A program made the position numbers and the translations under genes. A stretch of DNA of 16,400 nt from Lachnospiraceae bacterium UBA3316 (GTDB lineage Bacteria; Bacillota; Clostridia; Lachnospirales; Lachnospiraceae): positions 568 through 16,967 of the forward strand of contig DESK01000042.1 of assembly GCA_002361955.1 (NCBI GenBank), written 5' to 3'. The notes under the pieces were generated by a model. The model saw only the letters and a program-made list of their open reading frames with translations. It searched no databases and was not told the DNA's origin. Below are positions 13,191 to 16,400 of this stretch, piece after piece. Within the stretch, counting starts at the first letter, position 1, and the number at the start of each line of letters is the position of its first letter.

Positions 13191-13946
13191 ATGTCAGTAT
13201 CAATAAAATCTGCAAAAGAGATTGCTCTTATGAGAGAGGCCGGCAGGCTTCTGGAGATCACCCACAATGAGCTTCAGAAGGCGATCAAGCCAGGTATATC
13301 CACCTGGGAAATTGACCGGCTGGGAGAGCAGATTATCAGAAGCTTTGGCTGCATTCCCAATTTTCTTCATTATAATGGATATCCAGCCTCTATCTGTGTG
13401 TCAGTAAACGACGAGGTGGTGCACGGTATTCCGTCCAAGCACAGAATCCTCCAGGAGGGCGATATTGTCAGCCTGGATGCAGGATTGATCTACAAAGGGT
13501 TTCATTCCGACGCGGCCAGGACCCACGCAGTGGGAAAGGTTTCACCGGAAGCCCAGAAGCTGATGGATGTTACGAAGCAGAGTTTTTTTGAGGGCATCAA
13601 ATACGCGAAAGCAGGATGCCATCTCCATGAGATATCTGCGGCCATCGGCAACTATGCCAGAAGCTTCGGTTACGGTGTGGTAGAGGATCTGGTGGGCCAC
13701 GGTATCGGCAGGGCTCTTCATGAGGATCCCCAGATCCCGAATTTCCCTCAAAAGAGAAGGGGAATCCGCTTGATGCCGGGTATGACGTTGGCCATTGAGC
13801 CGATGATCAATATCGGACGCTGTGATGTGGAATGGCTGGATGACGATTGGACCGTGGTGACAGAGGACGGAAGCCTTTCTGCCCACTATGAGAATACGGT
13901 GCTGATCACCGACGGTGAGCCGGAAATTCTCACCCTCTCCGAATAG
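13191..13946 (+). CDS. map: Type I methionine aminopeptidase
   Basis: The 251-residue enzyme removes the initiator methionine from nascent proteins. The five metal ligands of the pita-bread fold can be placed: Asp96 and Asp107 (VSLDAGLIYKGFHSDAAR), His170 (VGHGIGRALHEDP), Glu203 (MTLAIEPMI) and Glu234 (YENTVLIT). His79 in VVHGIPS matches the substrate-binding histidine. There is no N-terminal zinc-finger or SH3-binding extension. The gene starts 4 bases after adk and uses AGGAG (13177-13181), inside the end of adk. Confidence 0.96.
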   Translation: MSVSIKSAKEIALMREAGRLLEITHNELQKAIKPGISTWEIDRLGEQIIRSFGCIPNFLHYNGYPASICVSVNDEVVHGIPSKHRILQEGDIVSLDAGLIYKGFHSDAARTHAVGKVSPEAQKLMDVTKQSFFEGIKYAKAGCHLHEISAAIGNYARSFGYGVVEDLVGHGIGRALHEDPQIPNFPQKRRGIRLMPGMTLAIEPMINIGRCDVEWLDDDWTVVTEDGSLSAHYENTVLITDGEPEILTLSE

Positions 13947-13957
13947 AGAGGTGCTCC

Positions 13958-14245
13958 ATGGAAAGAGCGTCAGAGGCAAAAGGCATGATGGCATGGTCGC
14001 TGGCAGGCCATGACCGGGGAAAGCTGTATGTGATTATCCGGGAGGAGGGAGATTTCGTCTGGCTTTGTGACGGAAGGCTGCGTCCGCTGGAAAATCCCAA
14101 GAAGAAACGGCGGAAGCATATTCAGATTATGAAACGTATCCCGGCGGAACTGGGAGCTGTCGCCCCGGAAAAATGGAAAAATGAAGAGATTAAGCACTGT
14201 ATATGTGTTGTAAAAAAGGAATTAGCAGGAGGTAGCTATGTCTAA
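13958..14245 (+). CDS. Small KOW-domain, probable RNA-binding protein
   Basis: The predicted 95-residue protein shows a short KOW-like N-terminal part (about 9-35: KGMMAWSLAGHDRGKLYVII), resembling the L14e/L6e/L27e type found in archaea and eukaryotes, followed by a strongly basic patch PKKKRRKH (47-54). Such genes are commonly annotated between map and infA in Clostridia; the function is unknown, and a ribosome-associated or RNA-binding role is inferred from fold and position. GAGAGGTG upstream gives a plausible start at 13958. The end overlaps infA by 8 bases, so the two are probably translationally coupled. Confidence 0.75.
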   Translation: MERASEAKGMMAWSLAGHDRGKLYVIIREEGDFVWLCDGRLRPLENPKKKRRKHIQIMKRIPAELGAVAPEKWKNEEIKHCICVVKKELAGGSYV

Positions 14246-14456
14246 AGCAGATGTAATTGAGGTAGAAGGCGTTGTGGTGGAGAAGCTTCCGGGCGCCATG
14301 TTTAAGGTGCAGTTGGAAAACAACCATATCGTATTGGCACATATCAGCGGAAAACTCCGTATGAACTATATTCGTATTCTTCCGGGAGATAAGGTTACGA
14401 TCGAGATGTCTCCCTACGACCTGACAAAGGGAAGAATTATCTGGAGAGATAAGTAA
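14238..14456 (+). CDS. infA: Translation initiation factor IF-1
   Basis: The 72-residue OB-fold protein binds the 30S A site during initiation together with IF-2 and IF-3. It has the exact canonical length and the signatures MSKADVIEVEG, LPGAMFKVQLENNH, HISGKLRMNYIRILPGDKV and the DLTKGRI C terminus. AGGAGG (14227-14232) has a short 5-base spacing. It is the last gene before a strong hairpin. In many genomes rpmJ and rpsM follow directly, but here a divergent-strand regulator intervenes. Confidence 0.97.
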   Translation: MSKADVIEVEGVVVEKLPGAMFKVQLENNHIVLAHISGKLRMNYIRILPGDKVTIEMSPYDLTKGRIIWRDK

Positions 14457-14477
14457 TTACGACAGTTAAAGCAAAGA

Positions 14478-14511
14478 CAGACGGCTGGGAGGAAGTTCTC
14501 TCAGCCGTCTG
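14478..14511. terminator. Convergent-gene terminator hairpin after infA
   Basis: A 14-pair stem, CAGACGGCTG (14478-14487) plus GGAG against CTCT plus CAGCCGTCTG (14502-14511), closes on GAAGTT with one G-U pair. It lies between infA (plus) and the repressor gene (minus), which converge. The plus side has no clear U run. The minus side continues TCTTTGCTTTAAC, which is weakly U-rich. It probably ends transcription in both directions, or acts as a 3' stabiliser. Confidence 0.65.
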
Positions 14512-14530
14512 CATATGTATCAGGTCACGG

Positions 14531-14923
14531 TTATTTTGCTTTGAGTTCTGCTATGACAGACTCCAATATCTTAATCGCTGTATCCTTGTCTTCACCCAGC
14601 TCATCTACCATGGCCAAAGCCACTTTCGCGACGGAATTCTTGTCCAGGCCGCGGCGCACCGCAAGGCGCGCGATATACTCCTCTTTGGAGAGGGCAGCGC
14701 GGAACTGACGGGCATACTGGGTACCGCACTGGGTATAGCCGCATACCTCGATCGCTTCCTTTTTGAGCAGAGATTTTAACATGATAGGGAGGTAGTTGTC
14801 ACTCCAGGAATGGATACCGCTGATCTCCAGGATCTCTACGCTGGTCATCGGGCGGTCCTGCTCCCAGAGAAGGTTCATTAGTTCTTCTTCTTTCGCAGTA
14901 AAACGATAGCTTCTGTTGTTCAT
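14531..14923 (-). CDS. BlaI/MecI-family winged-helix repressor
   Basis: The 130-residue protein matches the penicillinase-repressor family in layout. A winged helix spans about 8-75 (FTAKEEELMNLLWEQDRPMTSVEILE, recognition-helix region SDNYLPIMLKSLLKKEAIEV, wing CGYTQCGTQYARQF), followed by a helical dimerisation tail from about 80. The CopY-type C-terminal metal-binding cysteines are absent; only Cys61 and Cys66 occur. No BlaR1-type protease or beta-lactamase gene is in the window, so the signal and targets are unknown. It has its own promoter with a dyad over the -10 box, suggesting autoregulation. It interrupts the usual infA-rpmJ continuity. Confidence 0.82.
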   Translation of the reverse strand: MNNRSYRFTAKEEELMNLLWEQDRPMTSVEILEISGIHSWSDNYLPIMLKSLLKKEAIEVCGYTQCGTQYARQFRAALSKEEYIARLAVRRGLDKNSVAKVALAMVDELGEDKDTAIKILESVIAELKAK

Positions 14924-14961
14924 AATATATGATAACCTCTAAAAACATTTTTTGTATGTTG

Positions 14962-14985
14962 CATTTATCTATTATATAGTAAATG
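14962..14985. promoter_or_regulatory. Dyad operator overlapping the repressor promoter
   Basis: Arms CATTTA (14962-14967) and TAAATG (14980-14985) are perfect inverted copies, with an inner CTAT/ATAG pair (14969-14972 and 14976-14979) offset by one base. The dyad covers the -10 box of the minus-strand promoter, the position expected for an autorepressor operator. The classic BlaI/MecI operator core TACA...TGTA is not present at the centre, so binding by this protein is inference. Confidence 0.5.
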
Positions 14986-15004
14986 TTAATGAGATTTTTG
15001 TCAA
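14976..15004 (-). promoter_or_regulatory. Promoter of the BlaI-type repressor gene
   Basis: Read on the minus strand, TTGACA (15004-14999) and TACTAT (14981-14976) are separated by exactly 17 bp. The -35 box is the perfect consensus. Transcription should start near 14969, leaving a leader of about 45 nt with AGAGG (14940-14936) 12 bases from the ATG. A 24-bp dyad at 14962-14985 covers the -10 box. Confidence 0.75.
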
Positions 15005-15052
15005 TAGAAAAACTGAAAATTCATCGTACAAACATCGTTGTAGGACAAGTTC

Positions 15053-15092
15053 ATAAAAGTCTCAAAGCGGGCTGGCACTTTGAGACTTTTAT
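15053..15092. terminator. Orphan 15-bp perfect terminator-like hairpin
   Basis: ATAAAAGTCTCAAAG (15053-15067) pairs perfectly with CTTTGAGACTTTTAT (15078-15092) around CGGGCTGGCA. GTCTCAAAG forms the core and TTTTAT supplies the U tract in either direction, so the element is symmetrical and could work both ways. No protein gene ends here on either strand, which is why a small RNA on the minus strand is considered. Confidence 0.65.
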
Positions 15093-15176
15093 ATGGTAAT
15101 ATGTGCACTGTGCTGTTCTTCATTTTTGGCATAGGATTATAAGCGCTCCATTGACCATAAATAAATAATAACAGCA
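15053..15176 (-). ncRNA. Candidate small RNA on the minus strand
   Basis: A minus-strand promoter-like pair, TTGACA (15212-15207) and TATATT (15188-15183) with an 18-bp spacer, would start a transcript near 15176. About 85 bases further it meets the hairpin at 15092-15053, whose 3' arm CTTTGAGACTTTTAT ends in a U-rich run on this strand. The product would be about 125 nt. The only internal reading frame of note has 12 codons and no ribosome binding site. This is a prediction from promoter and terminator alone. Confidence 0.35.
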
Positions 15177-15320
15177 AAAAAGAATATATCAAATATTTTG
15201 GGGGTTTGTCAATGGATTTTTGGCTGAAGTGAAAAGTTTATTTCCACTTTGAAAAAGGAAAAATAAAAGTGGCAATTACTCTTACAAAATAGGAAATAGG
15301 AAATCCATATAAAAAAGAGC

Positions 15321-15349
15321 TTGCAATCAAGATAAACAAGTGTTATACT
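15321..15349 (+). promoter_or_regulatory. Sigma-A promoter of rpmJ and the alpha operon
   Basis: TTGCAA (15321-15326) and TATACT (15344-15349) are separated by 17 bp. The -35 box is identical to that of the S10 promoter at 1050. Transcription should start near 15356, giving an 81-base leader to rpmJ. Confidence 0.8.
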
Positions 15350-15355
15350 GTTAAA

Positions 15356-15436
15356 CGAACTTTGTGTCAGGACGCTATTTTTGTGTCCTTTTACGCTTGC
15401 ATACAAGCGGCAATAATGGTGAAAGGAGGCATAACC
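15356..15436 (+). promoter_or_regulatory. rpmJ leader with two hairpins
   Basis: GGACGC (15370-15375) pairs with GTGTCC (15383-15388), one G-U, and is followed directly by TTTT, so it could act as a weak attenuator. CGCTTG (15394-15399) pairs perfectly with CAAGCG (15404-15409) around CATA. TTTGTGTC is directly repeated at 15361-15368 and 15380-15387. AAAGGAGG follows at 15422-15429. Confidence 0.45.
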
Positions 15437-15550
15437 ATGAAGGTTAGATCATCAGTGAAACCTATTTGCGAAAAGTGCAAAATCATCAAGAGAAAGGGCA
15501 GCATCAGAGTAATCTGTGAAAACCCGAAGCATAAACAGAGACAGGGTTAA
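15437..15550 (+). CDS. rpmJ: Large-subunit ribosomal protein L36 (bL36), zinc-binding
   Basis: A 37-residue zinc-ribbon protein, the smallest in the ribosome. It begins MKVRSSVKPICEKCKIIKRKG, with Cys11, Cys14, Cys27 and His32 as the expected zinc ligands. AAAGGAGG lies 7 bases before ATG; the frame is open further upstream but the family starts here. It is the first gene behind the promoter at 15321-15349. Its usual neighbour infA is nearly 1 kb upstream, across the repressor gene. Confidence 0.97.
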   Translation: MKVRSSVKPICEKCKIIKRKGSIRVICENPKHKQRQG

Positions 15551-15879
15551 TCCCTATGGCAGACATGCTGTTCGGCTGAATGCCGGATATTTTTCTGTTT
15601 GTTTATGTAAAATGAAAAGCGGCTGCAGTATGACTCACCAGGCGGTGTTGTCCATACTGATGACAATATATTGATAGAAAGATATATTGCTCAAATACCG
15701 GGCTTATGCGTACCGTCATAAGTGCGGAAAGGTCGTAGTTGATACGGCTGGATACCGGAAGGTATCTCAATTAGGGACGATATAATGAGAAGGCGGGACT
15801 GCACTTCATTTCAGACGACATCCACCCCAGGATGACGGGCTGCAGAGACCTGCCGGACAGAAAATGGAGGAAAAATTAC
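15551..15879 (+). promoter_or_regulatory. Structured 329-base spacer between rpmJ and rpsM
   Basis: No gene is supported. A chain of hairpins is visible: CAGTATG (15626-15632) / CATACTG (15653-15659) enclosing CACC-AGGC-GGTG (15636-15647); CAATATAT (15664-15671) / ATATATTG (15682-15689); CTTATG (15703-15708) / CATAAG (15717-15722); GATACC-GGAA-GGTATC (15751-15766, GNRA-type loop); and CATCC (15819-15823) / GGATG (15830-15834). A TATAAT at 15781-15786 lacks a good -35 box. GGAGG (15866-15870) serves rpsM. In gamma-proteobacteria the RNA before rpsM is the S4 target of the alpha operon; a similar role here is only a hypothesis. Confidence 0.55.
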
Positions 15880-16248
15880 ATGGCTCGTATTGCTGGTGTA
15901 GACTTACCAAGAGAAAAACGTGTAGAGATTGGTTTAACTTATGTATACGGAATCGGCAGAGCAAGCTCTAACAAGATCCTTGCTGCCGCAAATGTAAATC
16001 CGGATACCCGTGTCAGAGACCTGACAGACGAGGAAGTATCCAGAATTCGTGACGTGATGGATGAGCATTACACTGTAGAGGGTGACCTGAGAAGAGAAAT
16101 CGCTCTGAATATCAAGAGACTTCAGGAAATCGGATGCTACAGAGGAATCCGTCATAGAAAAGGACTTCCGGTTCGTGGACAGAAGACAAAGACAAACGCG
16201 AGAACCAGAAAGGGTCCGAAGAGAACGGTTGCTAACAAGAAGAAATAA
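15880..16248 (+). CDS. rpsM: Small-subunit ribosomal protein S13 (uS13)
   Basis: The 122-residue protein sits in the 30S head and contacts the P-site tRNA and the 50S subunit. It begins MARIAGVDLPREKRVEIGL and carries the signature CYRGIRHRKGLPVRGQ, TKTNARTRKGP and a lysine-rich tail. The reading frame is open upstream to 15832, but ATG 15880 has GGAGG at 9-base spacing and gives the canonical start. rpsK follows after 111 bases. Confidence 0.97.
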   Translation: MARIAGVDLPREKRVEIGLTYVYGIGRASSNKILAAANVNPDTRVRDLTDEEVSRIRDVMDEHYTVEGDLRREIALNIKRLQEIGCYRGIRHRKGLPVRGQKTKTNARTRKGPKRTVANKKK

Positions 16249-16359
16249 TCTTGGATAACTGTTTTCCGGGAAGATTCGCGAAGAAAAACGAATAACATTT
16301 TGACAAGTAGCAATTCTTTTGTGAAAAGTAATTAATATGAGAAAGTAGGTTAGTTTAAA
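16249..16359 (+). other. rpsM-rpsK spacer
   Basis: This 111-base gap is AT-rich. It contains a perfect TTGACA at 16300-16305 without a -10 box at normal distance, and a small dyad CTTTT-GTG-AAAAG near 16316-16328. The ribosome binding site for rpsK is weak (AGGT at 16347-16350). I see no gene. Confidence 0.4.
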
Positions 16360-16400
16360 ATGGCTAAAAAAGTTACCAAAAAAGTGACAAAAAAGCGTGT
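16360..16400 (+). CDS. rpsK: Small-subunit ribosomal protein S11 (uS11), 5' end only
   Basis: Only 13 full codons are in the window, reading MAKKVTKKVTKKR. The lysine-rich start and the position directly after rpsM identify S11, which lines the 30S platform near the mRNA exit. The gene is cut by the window edge, not broken. Its ribosome binding site is weak compared with all neighbours. Confidence 0.85.
   Translation, partial: MAKKVTKKVTKKR

Larger units (their letters stand above)
14986..15320. other. AT-rich island between the repressor gene and the rpmJ promoter
   Basis: Apart from the repressor promoter's -35 box at its left edge, no protein gene is supported here. It holds a 15-bp perfect hairpin (15053-15092), a minus-strand promoter-like pair (15183-15212), an 8-bp inverted repeat CCATTGAC (15148-15155) / GTCAATGG (15208-15215), and a hairpin CCACTTT (15244-15250) / AAAGTGG (15266-15272). 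Base composition is clearly more AT-rich than the flanking ribosomal genes, which fits an inserted or fast-evolving segment. Confidence 0.6.

Noticed and set aside
15001..15192. Minus-strand frame of 63 codons with a hydrophobic start
   Set aside because: It would begin with TTG without a ribosome binding site, and the 15-bp perfect hairpin lies inside it. A small RNA explains the promoter and terminator better.
15209..15406. Minus-strand frame of 65 codons over the rpmJ promoter
   Set aside because: AT-rich shadow covering a consensus promoter and leader hairpins on the other strand; no start signals.
16300..16338. Promoter for rpsK based on the perfect TTGACA
   Set aside because: At 17-18 bp the -10 position reads GAAAAG or AAAAGT; the nearest good AT box (TAATAT at 16333) is too far away.
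1..16400. CRISPR arrays, tRNA or rRNA genes, insertion sequences
   Set aside because: No regularly spaced direct repeats, no tRNA cloverleaf or rRNA-like segment and no transposase frame were seen on either strand.

Overview
The window is the main ribosomal-protein cluster (S10-spc plus the start of the alpha operon) of a low-to-mid-GC Clostridia, most likely a Lachnospiraceae member. This rests on gene order, zinc-ribbon S14, a KOW protein gene between map and infA, frequent AGA/AGG arginine codons, near-universal AGGAGG ribosome binding sites, and protein sequences typical of that family. I could not search a database, so the genus is open.

Layout. (1) 1-1027: an exported Ig-like (Big2) protein with its own terminator, where many Firmicutes would have tuf. 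(2) 1042-1311: a near-consensus sigma-A promoter (TTGCAA, 17 bp, TATAAT) and a leader of about 225 nt with alternative hairpins. (3) 1312-14456: 26 same-strand genes: rpsJ-rplC-rplD-rplW-rplB-rpsS-rplV-rpsC-rplP-rpmC-rpsQ-rplN-rplX-rplE-rpsZ-rpsH-rplF-rplR-rpsE-rpmD-rplO-secY-adk-map-KOW-infA. I see no convincing internal terminator, and a strong hairpin follows infA, so a single transcript of about 13.4 kb is plausible. (4) 14531-15320: an AT-rich island with a BlaI/MecI-type repressor on the minus strand, its promoter and a dyad operator, and a minus-strand promoter plus terminator that could make a small RNA. (5) 15321-16400: a fresh consensus promoter, rpmJ, a structured spacer, rpsM, and the first 41 bases of rpsK.

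How it works together. The ribosomal proteins assemble both subunits. SecY inserts membrane proteins, Adk balances adenine nucleotides, Map trims the initiator methionine, and IF-1 acts in initiation. Most genes are tightly packed, with TAATG overlaps at rplD/rplW, rpsC/rplP and rplO/secY. The few wide spacers (rpsJ-rplC, rpsS-rplV, rpsZ-rpsH, rpsH-rplF, secY-adk, rpmJ-rpsM) all carry strong secondary structure.

The most unusual signal is a pair of homologous two-hairpin elements of about 120 nt. One begins at the stop codon of rpsZ and the other at the stop codon of rpsH, so they bracket the S8 gene with compensating base changes. Second is the infA/rpmJ junction, normally contiguous, which is split here by the repressor gene and the candidate small RNA.
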